Below are positions 22,898-34,900 of a stretch of DNA of 64,000 bases, piece after piece (positions within the stretch are counted from its first letter, which is position 1; the number at the start of each line of letters is the position of its first letter). Made by a program: the position numbers and the translations under genes. Below the pieces are notes generated by a model, which saw only the letters and a list, made by a program, of their open reading frames with translations, searched no databases and had not been told where the DNA came from. Source of the DNA: Paragyromitra xinjiangensis (lineage: Eukaryota > Ascomycota > Pezizomycetes > Pezizales > Discinaceae). The stretch spans positions 806,001-870,000 of the forward strand of contig JBCAMK010000003.1 in NCBI GenBank assembly GCA_038503065.1. The letters are read 5' to 3'.

Positions 22898-25623
22898 TCA
22901 AACTTCGCGCTTCTCATCCGGGAAAATAGCCGGCTTCTCTGACTCTTCATGGCTGTTCTTGTTTCCACGATCTGCTACACTGGCGTCGAAGTTCTGGATT
23001 GCTGTGTCGAGCCCGATCTCTCTATTGATCTCAGCCTGTCTTTCGAAATCTGCCGCCGCAACGCCCTCGCTTCCGAATATGATGTCCATTTCCTCTATAT
23101 AGCCGAGCGAGTGTTAGTATCATCTACCAGTGTGTATCTAGTGGGCTAAATGGCTTACCAAGAGAAAGTTGCTTGGTCTCAGGGACGAAAAATAAGATGA
23201 AAAGGGCTCCCATCGTAGTGAAAATGCCGAAAAAGACGTATGTTCCCCATTTCATTTTTGCAAGCATATCAGGGGTCACTTGTCCGATGATGAAATTATT
23301 CTAGGTTTATATTAGTATCGAGATTATTTAAGGGTGATTCAGGGAGAGATTACCATCCAGTCTGAGATAGGGGAGCGGATATTAGCAAAAGTGGCTACAG
23401 AAAGTACCAAGCGCGGGTGGAAGTGTCACTTACTAGAGCTAGCACCAAGTGCAATTCCTTTTGCTCTGACGCTCAAAGGCCAAACTTCAGCAACCCTGTA
23501 GTGATGATGTGTTAGTTACCTCTATAATTGGAGTTTTGTTCTTCCCCATTATACTTACAAAATCCAGGCACAAGGTCCCCAGGCTGGTGAAATGTGTTAG
23601 CACCTTGATATTGTATTTCCCCACAACGGGAATGCCATAGACAAGAAAGGACGTACAGTATCCAAAGTGGATGACGAAAAGCCAAACCATAACAACGGCG
23701 CCCCATCCAGCTGCCTTATGGGTTGGCCATTGGTCCTCGTTTTTGGCGAAGATGATGGCGATAATGAAATGACATAGAGCCATCCCGATTGCTCCAACAA
23801 AGAGAACTGGTTTTCTTCCAAGTTTGTCGATATACCTAAGGACAGTGCATAAGTATCAATCTTATTTTTTCGAAATGTTGAGTGCGAGCTTACATCACAG
23901 CCGGAATCTAAGCAGCGGGGGGAGAAAATTGTTAGGAGATCTTTGGCAAAGTAATGAAAGGCTGGAAAGACAAAGATATTATCTGTGAGCTTACAGTAGC
24001 TAAGAACATTACTACACCAACCACTCCAGTGGCAAGCAAAGACGTAGTTGTACCAGACATCCCCAATTGATTGAAGATAGAGGGAGCATAGTACAAGACT
24101 GCATTAATACCGGTAAATTGCTAGAGGCACTGTCAACATCAATCTTCTTCGACCTCAAGGGGGATATCGCTATTCGGTTGGCTGACCTGGAAGAACATAG
24201 CTTCATAAGAAAAATATAGTTAGCGCCTTGTCTCTGAAGTTGCCAAGTTAGAGAGCATAAATCTGGTTGACTTACTAACGGTCGAAATCATCACCCTGCG
24301 AAACATGCTCTTGGTTTGAAACAAGCTAGCAAAACTCAATGCTTCTAGTTTAACATAGCTCCAAGTGTCTTTTCGCTCTAGATGCGGAAACTTCTCCGCC
24401 TCGGTTCTCTTCTCAAACATGCTTTGGGATTTGATTTCTAAGAACTCCAAGTTGATTAACTCGTGGTCTTTAGGAAGTCCTCTTAGACTGGCCAGGACTT
24501 CAAGCGCTTCTTCTCCGCGGTCATGATGTGTTAGCCACCTTGGGGAGAATGGCATGAAGAGGATCCCGACCCCCAAGATTACTGCGGGAACGAGCTGGAG
24601 GGCGAGAGGGAGGAGCCAAGCAGCATCTTTCTGGTCGTTTCCAGTACCGCCAATATGATTGGTTCCGTAATCAACCCTACGAAGCTTTAGAAATTTCTGA
24701 AATAAGGCGTTAACAGTGGCTGTATGCTTACCAGAAAGATACCATGATTCCAAAAGTAATAGCTAGCTGTTGCAGGCCAACTAGAGATCCTCTAACTTCT
24801 GGAGGGGCAATCTGTAGTATCAAATATTAGTAGCGTATCGCGGTTTGGTGTTAACTTTTGTTAGGATTTCATGGTACCAACCTCAGCATTATACATCGGG
24901 ACCGTCATACTCAGCGAACCCACGCCCATACCCGTGACGAATCTCCCACCCAAGATGTACGAGTCATCGCCGACGATAGAACAGCATTGAACTATCACTC
25001 CGATGCAGAAGATAACAACATTGACCAAGATTGTATATTTCCGAGATATCCTTTCCGCCAAAACTCCAGAGTAAATTGTCCCAGTCCAGGCTCCAAGTTC
25101 GAGAATGGCTTTCGTGCATGTTATTATCAAAGAAGGAAATGGTTGGTGGGTGGGTTCCAATTGACTCACCAGTAAGCCAACCCTTCTTTGTGGGGTTGGT
25201 GACGGCATCCCCCATCTAATAGTGTTAGCGCTAGGATTGCTTGGGAGAGGGTGCATTATAGCCAACTTACGTGTGCTCCAAACGCGTTCATAGCCACTAT
25301 AGAAGAAAAAAAGCCAATTAGCGATAAGGCGATCTTGGATTGTTTTGAATCGTGAAGACCACTCCATCAGCTGTGTTAAACTTACAGACTCCCGAAAATA
25401 CACCCTGATTGTATCCGTAGAGTAGTCTGGGTTTCCACACATTAGCAACCGAATATTCTTCAGGAAGTAGCTATACATACCCTCCAAGACATGCAAACAA
25501 TGCCATCCCAAAAACTTTCGCATTTTGGATCAGCCCTGCAGGTCCAGAAGGTCCAGCAAGAGCTTGACGTCTAACAAGTGCGGCATTGTCTTGCCCAGCA
25601 GCTGTAACAGTTCCTCCAGCCAT
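22898..25623 (-). CDS. MFS sugar transporter, 576 aa, 16 exons
   Basis: This is a twelve-helix major facilitator superfamily permease of the sugar-porter family, acting at the plasma membrane. Exons inferred (high to low): 25623-25481, 25426-25386, 25296-25271, 25215-25170, 25108-24882, 24811-24732, 24676-24276, 24200-24187, 24120-23995, 23907-23894, 23835-23657, 23583-23559, 23495-23434, 23361-23354, 23300-23159 and 23094-22898. The sum is 577 codons and every phase closes. Family landmarks rebuilt across the joins are [117 protein letters not shown] and [13 protein letters not shown]. Three exons are 14, 14 and 8 nt. Substrate is not certain: hexose or quinate-type permeases look most alike. 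The Zn2Cys6 gene upstream on the same strand may regulate it. Confidence 0.93.
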
Positions 25624-26999
25624 CGTTGATTCTTTTTTTTGGAAATTCTGTTGAAAAAAGCGCTTTCGCGTATCCGTTCACGATGCCGCGATGTGGAATT
25701 AAACTCGTCCTGCTTAATCCCAAGTATGCGGAGAAAGCGTATGGGGAAGCTGGGGTAGCTGTCTTTATTTGACAGCTGGTAGCCCGAATGTTCTGATATC
25801 GGCTAAACCCAGTACAACAGCTCCAGGGATTATTGTGGGGATATAAGAACAGCCATTCCTATAGCCTGAAAGGATCAAAATTCCCGTATAATCCCAGCTG
25901 AATTATCATCACTAGCATTTTTTTTCGTGGGAATTCTATCCGCAAGGGAAGTAGTGCGTCCAGTATGGCCTGCAAAACACCCAATATGGGGCCATGATTC
26001 CAAGCCCATGATTACTAAAGTGTATCTAAGATAAAATAGCCAGTAAGAAGTGGCAATATCTAACCTGGAAAGTTCTTTTCAGTGCAGATCACTAATAGAT
26101 ATCAATTACTTCTGGGTCCACAGGCGCGTGATCGGTACTAGGTGCGGCGTTATGATATTGCCCGGGTAGCTGCAAGATTGGGGTAAATGTGAACAGGGAG
26201 GTTTTTTCCGCCGTTAGACGAAGAGCGGCGAAAATGCTAGGGCGACCTCAGGGGCCGAGAATTCGCCGACACGATAAACCGCACTACACGATGCCTCTTC
26301 GCACTTGCCTAGCCATCGTTATGTATCATGAAGGGTGACAAATTACAAAATTTTACGCGATAGTATGTTAGAAAAAGAAGTATTGATAGGTTCTAGGCTA
26401 GTATTAGACAATAAGCCTATTTACCGTCCCCACGACCCCGGAGAACCCTCGGGGAGAGCTCGGACTCGCTATGGGGGTGGAGGAGGCTAACAAATTTTTT
26501 TGGACGTAACCTCGTAGCTATCAAGCTAGAAGCTGGAAATAATATCTAATAGTTACTCAGCTTAGACGAGACCTATTTATCCCGAAGGCACAATGTAGCT
26601 CGGCGGAGGGAGTATTTGCAATCATGAAGTGTCACTCGTATTGGTCATACGTTAGAGCTTCTGAATATGTTAATCTTTTATTGCATTTTCCTCATCTGCT
26701 AGATGATCCTTCGGCCCCCATTCGCTAGCTCAGGTTCAATGCTCTCCGGCCGGCCGGCATATGACCGGCAACGGAATCGGCAACATCGGGATAAGAGGAG
26801 GCTTATATGATCAGGACTTGCTATTGGTTGGGAGGCTGCAGGGTATATGAGCTAATAAGCTTATCTGTTACTTTCATGTGCAATGGGGTGCTAATTTTAC
26901 GGTATCAAGGAGCAAATATAGGCAGGTCCAGAAGAAGTGGGCATGTATGATACTTGTAATGAAACTCATCATAGTAGGGATGACCTAAATTGCCTCTAG
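25624..26999. promoter_or_regulatory. upstream region of the sugar transporter
   Basis: This 1.4 kb lies between the transporter start and the 3' end of the zinc-cluster gene and must hold the transporter promoter. It contains opposed CCG/CGG triplets at 26211-26213 and 26226-26228 (12-base spacer) and a CCGG triple tandem at 26746-26757. Zn2Cys6 proteins bind paired CGG/CCG triplets, so these are candidate sites, but their function is inference. Confidence 0.35.
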
Positions 27000-29414
27000 C
27001 TAGCTATCAAGCGGCGCAACAAAGCCGGAGCCATTGTCCCACAAAAAATCCCATGAGCCAAATCCATCAAAATCTCCAAGCATGCCCCAGAGATCCTGAT
27101 TAATTGGCGTTGCATCAGGTTCGACGTGGTTCCATGTATCTGCAGGGCCTGCTGTTGAGGGTATTACTTCGTCGTGTGTATCTGCAAACTGTAAATATAT
27201 ATCTAAAATAGAGTGGTGGGCTGGGTTTTTTTCGGTTTCATACGTACCCTTTCGTTGATCACGTCCTGTAGACACGCTAGTGTCCTCTCGTGGAGTGCTC
27301 TCGGCAGAAACAAGTCGCTCTCGCTCTCGTCTTTTCAGCTCCAGGATTGCATCATAAAAGAAACTGGAGGCCATCCGACCTTTTATCTTGATTGACTGTC
27401 CCCACCCTGAAGAACTAAATTTCCCATCTCCCCGAGTCCCTCCGATGATATCAATGTAATGCGAAGCCCGCTGAGACTCATCACCTTCCGTGATAGAGAA
27501 CTTCAATAGGATAGTGAACGCTTCGCGTACGTGGTTTTCGGCCGTTTCTACCGATTTGGCGTCAAGGAGGGCAGTAGCAGTAGTGGCGCAATAGGGTTCA
27601 GCCATATTTTCTAGAGTCCGTGCAGACTTGCGAGAATCCGAAACCGCCATAAGCTTTAGGAGCCATAAAGCCGCCAATATGAGAGAGCGAACGACATATG
27701 TTGGATAGAACTTCAGCAAATCTTTTTCTTGTTCTTTACTGATCGCATCGATCAGTTTTATAGCTGTCCTAAAGCTTTTTATCATCATACCAGAGGTTTC
27801 AAGCGCCCCAACGACGTTCTGAATATCTTCATGAAGGACAAAGGTGTGCAAGTGGAGAAAGTTCGTCAAAAATATGATTTCGCTCTCGGCTGGTAATGGA
27901 CCTAAAGTAGTTTGTGCGAGTTGAGTTCGTAGAGCTTCGAGTTCCCCATCGAATAGCTGAACCAATGCCCAGCGGGAGCCAGTATCAACCAGTCCAATGA
28001 CACTAGAACGATTGCTCGATAGTGCTGAAATGAACTTTGAACAGGCAAGCGCAATCTGGAGGTGCTGCCTAAATTTTTCCGGGAGACCGGACGGCGGATT
28101 CCTGATAATGAAGTCCGGGGCAACTGACGCTGGGATTCCAAGTTTGCTCGACAAGCTGCAGCCTTAGTAAGTAAAGCTTCTCATACTAATTACTTGATAA
28201 CGAAAACAATGAATTCCTAAGGTTGGTGGTAAGGATGTGGGTAAAATTCAAATTATTACGGTGACCGTACGAAAAATCGGCAACAAAACAAGCCACCCAA
28301 GTGACAGTTCTGTCCCGAAGTTCTTCCGCTGTAAGCTTCTTTGTCCTAAATTCTTGGGCGTAACCTGGCCTATGAAACCCGTTTTGTAATGCCAAGTGCG
28401 ATGCCATGCCGCACCGGAGCCAGCTTCCATCTTCAAACTGTTTTCTGAAAGGCGGCGGCCACGAACAAAGTAGTAAAAGGGCTTGTAAATTCTTGTTGAG
28501 ATCAGGGTTGTTCGGATTGAGTGAAAAACTAGATAACAGTACGTTTAACGGGGATATGAGTTGCTTGTAAAGACCGAAGTATATAGGATGATGACGACAA
28601 GCAATGAAGAGAATTGTATTGAATAATAACGGTGATTCTACGAATATGCTCTCTAAAGGGACTGTAGTATTAACAATGGGCATATGTGAATGGTAACCTG
28701 AGTAAAATCTACAGATATAGTTAGTGGAAGGAATTTTAGCCACCTCAGTGTTTTGCTCAAGATAGCAGGGAAGATTACTCATGGAAAAGTGCCGCAATTG
28801 CGTCAGGTGAAATTTCTATGTCCCCGATCTTCTTAGGTAATAGAGAGAGTTCAACCAAAGGGAAAATGGGTGCTGGTGCTGTATGATCTTCAAACTTTGG
28901 TTTTTCTTCTAAATTAAGGGGTTCCTCCGCCACCGGTTGGGTGGATCTGAGCTCTAGTTTCTCCCGCATGTGCTCTAGCTGTCTAGATACCTGCTCTAAT
29001 CGCCTTTCCTTCAATTAGTTAAACATTAAATTTTCACTGCGTGGAGTTGAGCTGTCATACTGTCTCGCTGGCGTTCTTTTGAAAGTTGGGTCGACACGAC
29101 ACGGCAGCCCATGATCAGCGCATCTCGAGCAAGGGGCTGGGAATTTGATAGATCCATCGCATCGCAACTATCCACTCTGAATTAGAAATTGCATATTGAA
29201 AAGCAGAAAATGTCACCTAAGATACCTTCTGCTGCCGGCACGTGGTGCAGGCGTTTTGTGTGCGCTTTCGCTTTCCCTGTGCGCTATCGTTGGCTTCTTC
29301 GCTGCTAGCAATGCGTGTTTTGCTTCTCGATTTTCTGGCCTTTCCTCCCTTCGTTATTTTTGTTTGTGAATCTTCGCTATTGGAGTGGGTGATCAACGGT
29401 GTTGTTGTAGACAT
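27000..29414 (-). CDS. Zn2Cys6 fungal-specific transcription factor
   Basis: This is a DNA-binding regulator of the fungal binuclear zinc-cluster family. The first exon (29414-29226) encodes a basic N-terminus ending ACTTCRQQK. After an intron, 29167 onward continues LRCDGS...CSRCADHGLPC, completing the six-Cys cluster (CTTC, RC, C-SRC and PC). A short helical linker (QLEHMREKLEL) fits a dimerisation coil. The fungal_trans-type middle domain follows (SPLLFNTILFIACRHHPIYF, ALLLLCSWPPPFRKQFEDGSWLRCGMA, TVTWVACFVADFSYGHR), then a C-terminal region ending at 27000. The join between exon 2 and the coil is ambiguous: donors at about 29060 or slightly downstream both keep the frame. The total should be about 730 residues, the usual size. 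It sits just upstream of the transporter on the same strand, a common arrangement for a pathway-specific regulator. Confidence 0.88.
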
Positions 29415-31338
29415 CTCGGCGCTTTTAACGGAGATACGCGGCTATAGCAAACCAAGCCAGTCTTTCAAGCTTTCCCCTCGGATTAAACTTTTGTATCGCG
29501 AATAAAATCCAAACCGTATAGCTCTTTCCCAACGGAATATATAAACGGTGTCTTCGCCAAGAGGAAAGCTGTAAAGAGGTTTATGATTGCCGGCCTCCGG
29601 ATTCCGAACAGATCATACTTCATGCCCAGCCCTCACGTGATTGGTTATGATACCATCCTGGATCCCAACCCTTCATTCTGCACTTTTGGAGTACGGCGAT
29701 ACAAAGGGTTAAGTTATCGGTCAGTAAGTGATATATATGATGGCTACATTTCATGGGATAATTCTGGTACAATAAACATTCTCAGATCACCATAGGTGAC
29801 CATAGCTAAATGTTAGCCGAAATGCAAGGTCATTCGCAACATCATCCACCCCAAAATTTTTTGGAGCTAATTGCCTGTATTAAATGACCTACTGAGACAT
29901 TCGTGGTAACTACTTGAAATTGGCTCTTACTGGGTTTTGACGATAGGGTACATACCATATTCAATCACAACCGCCTGGTCGAGCAAAACCTGTTCGGGTG
30001 CTGTTATGGCTGAAAGTTATGGCTAGTGGTTTGGAGATTGACAACATACACTTAACACCATAATAAAACTAGCGGGGATCTGAGCAAGGGCATGCGTGGC
30101 CTTTCCAAGGTTACAAAGGGTGAAACTATCAAATTCCCTTATTTCGCCGCTGGCGAGAGCTCTAATGTGAGCAAATACAAAATGATTTTGGTGATTGGAA
30201 TGCATGTAGAGAAGAAAAGATCTTTCAGCTGGCTCTTCCTAGAATCCAATTTTCCAGTAACTTTAAATGTCAGCCAAACTGAAGCAAAGCGAGGCTAAAC
30301 ATATATAAATATTTCACTCCAACCTCAAATTAGGAAATTAGATACCCCTAGGGCGCCGGCGGGTATTTTGTTATCGCAGGAGTGAATGTATTGGTGCTAG
30401 GTAGGAACTGGGAAAGCATTACTGGTATCTAGATGTATTGTTCACTTATAAATTCTTGTTTCTGGTTAGGCCCTTAACTCAATATATTACTTGAAACTCT
30501 ATATTTGATTACCCAAGTAGCAGCTACATCTTAGGTGATTAAGCTATGATGTGAGCGCTAGCCCTACGTATACATACGGAGGACAACCTTCCTTTGGTAA
30601 AGGATTCTACTAGTAGTTTCTAAGCCAGGGTTGAATCAATATCTTGCTTATAGTCTATCTTAGTTTTGCTCGGGAATTCGTCCTATTTAGTGGGTGTTCG
30701 CGGGGTTATTCTATTTGCATGCGAGTTGGCAGGTTGAGATAATTACAACTTTAGCATACACGTATGCACCAGCACAAAGTACTCCTACTTCACCTCCATC
30801 AGGGGGGGTATCCACCGCGGCATCTTGTATTACTCGCGAATTATGGTGGCTATTTCATGAATTATCACTCGACTATAAGACTTTCTGCTGCCGACCACAT
30901 ACTTCCTGATGGGATTGGGATCAAACTAAGAGCCTCGGGAACTTCAAAATCGCCGTATCCCTACAACACACTCTCGAAACACCGCTTTGGAGTTTGAGGC
31001 GTCGGAGATACTTGTAGTTAAGCCAAAACGTCAGATGCAGATCCATTTTTTAGTGCAGACTAACAAGAGACTTTAATTTTATTCTCCTATTTTAAAGTTG
31101 AACCACTCACGAAAACTCCCACTCATGATCAGACACATATGAAGTTTCTGCTATACATAGAGGCAAAAGACGGTAGATAGTTTATGAGAGGGCAACAAAA
31201 GAAATCTCCCCGGCTCCGTACCCCAAACACCAATGTTCCCAATAAAAATGTGCAAACATGCAAACATGCAAACCCAAAGAGAAAAATAGAAGCAAGGAAA
31301 AATATTAGGATAATCTGGAATGTTAGACTAAAGATTAA
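29415..31338. other. gene-free stretch of 1.9 kb
   Basis: Nothing coding is supported. Frames at 29583-29795 and 30694-30997 have no recognisable motif. The left end is the promoter of the zinc-cluster gene and the right end the 3' flank of the disordered orphan. Confidence 0.5.
31251..31273. repeat. short tandem repeat, unit TGCAAACA
   Basis: Nearly three head-to-tail copies of an 8-base unit lie just downstream of the 31339-31947 gene, probably in its 3' UTR. Confidence 0.8.
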
Positions 31339-31947
31339 CTAATGGCGTGGGTAAACAGCTCTGCTTCCTCCAACTCGAACCAAGCTTTGACTCTCATGAT
31401 CGGCCCCGAATGCATCCACACCCCTTCCGCCACTATGTGCCACCACAGGCGGTCGAGAACGGCTCCTCTTAGCGGGTGCTACAGGTAAACGTGCCTGTGG
31501 ATTCGAGTAGCGATATTGAGGTAAGTTTGAAGGCTCGGCGCGGTATACTGGGCCTCGATGCCCTGATGGGTTCCTGTTTGAGGTCTGCTGAAGGCCTTGG
31601 TGCAATCTAACGGGTGTGCCACGCGGTCCAGCTCTACGGTTTGAGGACATGGAACTTGGCTGAGCAGTTCTTGCGCTGCTAGCTGTAGCCTTGTTGGAGA
31701 CGGTGCCCATGTTGCCAGTTCGAGTAGGCGGTGGTGCTCTGCTGCTGCTGCTGCTTCGTCTTGCTGCTGGTATACTTTGACGTAGGCGTTCGGAGCCACG
31801 AGTGCCGTAGCTTGATCCTGATCCGTGATAACTTGTTGTTCTGGATTTATTGATGGGGCGTGGGCTTGGCTCGCGGCTGGCAACTATAGGATCGCCTACA
31901 TTTACCACCATGGAAGACGATCTGGTGAAAGATGGACGGTTGCTCAT
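31339..31947 (-). CDS. disordered Ser/Arg/Pro-rich orphan protein, 202 aa
   Basis: Family not recognised. One uninterrupted ATG-to-stop frame has composition dominated by Ser, Arg, Pro and Gly and almost no hydrophobic core. The N-terminus (MSNRPSFTRSSSMVVNVGDP) is followed by several RxxS-type sites, a run of serines encoded by a GCT-type repeat (RRSSSSSRAPPPTR), and a basic patch APAKRSRSRPP that could be a nuclear-localisation signal. A 60-base A/T-rich leader precedes the ATG. It stands alone, with gene-free DNA on both sides. It could be a small nuclear or RNA-associated protein, but nothing in the sequence proves it. Confidence 0.5.
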   Translation of the reverse strand: MSNRPSFTRSSSMVVNVGDPIVASREPSPRPINKSRTTSYHGSGSSYGTRGSERLRQSIPAARRSSSSSRAPPPTRTGNMGTVSNKATASSARTAQPSSMSSNRRAGPRGTPVRLHQGLQQTSNRNPSGHRGPVYRAEPSNLPQYRYSNPQARLPVAPAKRSRSRPPVVAHSGGRGVDAFGADHESQSLVRVGGSRAVYPRH

Positions 31948-34900
31948 CTTGTAATTCGTAAATTATAAAGGCGAAGTGTTTCTGGGGGATAGGAGATTTA
32001 TTCTGGGACGGGAGCGAACGGTCTGGTGGATGAGATTAGGTGTAAGGAAAGAACTGAGAAGGGAGGAATACTGGGTGTTTAAATAATATATTTTTCTTGG
32101 TTACTGCGAGCTTCACCGAAGTAACCTAATCTGAAACTGACGTTGTTGTTTTTCCATCACGTTTTCTGCCGGGATCAGGGGAGAACCGGGCAACGGTCAC
32201 TAGAGCACGTAGTTCTTGGAATTGACCACAACCACACAATTGGTACTTATTGTCCAAACAAAAACTGGAATCCGATGAGTGTTTGGGCGATTCAATCTAG
32301 AGTTGAGATGTGCATCGGCAAGTCAGCCGACCATTACGCATTTCAACCAATCCAAGCGCTGCACGCACGTGTATTGCCTGCAGGTTCACTACTGGTCCCA
32401 GAACCTGTACTGGCGGCTGCGTGACGTTTTGAGAATGTATTGGGCCCGTGCTCCATATATTCGGTGCAGTCTCTATGGTAGTGTCGACCCGGTCCATTCT
32501 CGAAACGTCGCACAATTACGAGTACGTCGATCTACAGAGGTGCAGCTCCCCGCTTCCTTTTTATTTCTTTTTTTCTCGGAGCAAGGATCCTTGATAGCTG
32601 CCTACTACAGTGAACGTCAGTATCACCTCGAGCAAGGCGGACACTATAGAATACGTGACAACTTCCTGGGGCGAAGATAAACGGTGGTTGGAGCACACAC
32701 TAATTACTACCACTGTAAGGGTAGGAGTTTCCCAGGGCTGGTGCCTATAGTTAACTTGTTTCTTTATTTGGGGCTAGTCCGTCATCAACAACACAAAAAC
32801 ACCACGACGATCATTGGAAACCTCAAAATTTGCGGGTTTTTTTGCAGAAGCTTGCCACCAGGATATCTGTCTAGCAGATAAACCTGTGATAACATTGTAT
32901 TTCCGCACCTATGACTGGCTGGACGCAGCTTTGAGATGACATGGGGTCATAATTTAATAGGAAAAAAAATCCTTATCTAGGAGCGCTAACACTATCATTC
33001 CCCGAACACCGACAAGGATGAGGAGGATAAATATTTGTGATAGGTGTTATTTCGTATGCGGAGCTCGGGATCTTCACCTATGACCAAGAAGGTAGCTAGC
33101 CACGAAGAGTCTTGGGGTCGATCTGATGGGCTATGTGGCCCATAAACGCCTCCAATTTTCAGCTAACTCCGTCATAGCTTCTTCTCCTTCGCTTGGGGCT
33201 TATATTTCTGGTATCGCCCGTTCTCCTGGAAAAAAATGTGACGTTGTAGAGGCAAATTCCTTGCTCTAATCGGATAGACCTTCAGGTAATAGATAGGGTT
33301 TACCGGAGCAAGATGAGTTGTCTCTATGATTCTTGAAACAAGGCCTTCTTGAGTTCGGCGGAGGAGGCTTTCATCATGATTGGCTAAATTTTCCCACCTG
33401 ATATGAAACAATGGGGGTTAAACTGAGTGCTCAGCGGACAGGTGTCTAGAATCGAGCGATGTAGGTTGATGTGATTCACAATAGAGATCATCTTCCGTTG
33501 TATAAACTATATTGATTTGGGTAAGAGTCACTGTGGGGAGGAGGTTTGTCCTGGGGCAGGCAGCTTCCCGCACCTCGGTTTTTTTTCCCACAGATTCAAG
33601 CTAGGTCTGCATCCATTTAGTTTTTATGATATGACCAGGTGCCATGCTGGCCGAGTGATGTTATATGACTTACGTTGTGTCACAATAGTTGTTTTGTTTT
33701 GTGTGCACAATGCGGAAGTGTAACACTACCCGCAATGGCCCAAACGGGAAGTTCTAATGCTAACTGACTGCGTTTTTGGAAGAAAGCACTCTATCTGGCG
33801 AAAATTGCTACAGTTTGTCGCGCATAAAAACCCAATCACTGCATGTACCTACATCTACCCTTCAACTGTTGGTGCATATGTATATACGTATTCTGGCGCT
33901 CCGCCTTCCTAGGTATATTCCCATGAGATTATCGTCGGTTATTCATCGCCTTCATCACGAAGTTGACTCTCACATCTTCATTCTAGTAAACTAGGAATAA
34001 CCTCGTGTAGCTGTATTGTGACTCCTTAGCCCCAATCTTATACCCGATTTCTGTTGATCTACCGTTCCATGCCCTACTATTTGCCTGATATGTGTTGGCG
34101 CCTGCTGCCTAGGAGGGAACCCTAGGCATCACAGCTGTAGATCATACAAACCAGCCTTTATTGTTATATACTGCATAAAATATAGCGTTTTTGTATTCCT
34201 ATTCGTTTGGAGCACTATACGTACGACGGATAGTGTACGAAAAAAGGTAGGTATGTAGAGGGCAACTCTCCCTCACATGATACTAATTACTGCACGGAGG
34301 AGGCACGACGAACAAAGAAATGGGGCTGATATATCATTCCTTGAATTTACCAGCAGCTCGTGATCCAAGACCCACAGCACCAACGTTAACTTGCAGTCTT
34401 CGAACCTTTCGTCGGCACTAACTCAAACCAGGCCTTCTGCCCTTTGTTCCCGTTAATGCAGGTGACGTTTGATCCAGGGTGAAGGTTTGTGTCAAAGTCA
34501 TAATACTACCTATCGAGAGTGCTGCCCTCAGCAGCTACTCACCAATCTGACCCATTATTTGAGGAACATTTACCGATTGTCGATGCCAGACATGAAGCAT
34601 ATGATACGATAACAATACTGTGATCCGGGAGTTAGAAATTATTTTTAACTTGGGACCAAGGGCGACACACAGTAGAGCTTATTGCGAGCTCGTACTTACC
34701 AAACGCGGTGTATACATGGCTAAAAACCATGATTCTATTTTGTGTACCCCAGAGCGGATTGCAGTTAAGAGGTAGAGATTGGTGGGTACACCTTCCGGAG
34801 CCAGTAGAACCACTTTGGGGCATAGGACTCTAGACCGGGAAAGTTATTGGCCTCCGAGGCTTCTGGTAAAGATTTTAGCAGCAGATATTGATCAAACACC

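Noticed and set aside
32143..32680. Overlapping plus-strand frames in the gene desert
   Set aside because: No recognisable domain, and neighbouring frames are equally open.
34600..34720. CAGTAGAGCTTATTGCGAG resembling a pogo-type end
   Set aside because: No inverted partner and no TA-flanked right end were found nearby.
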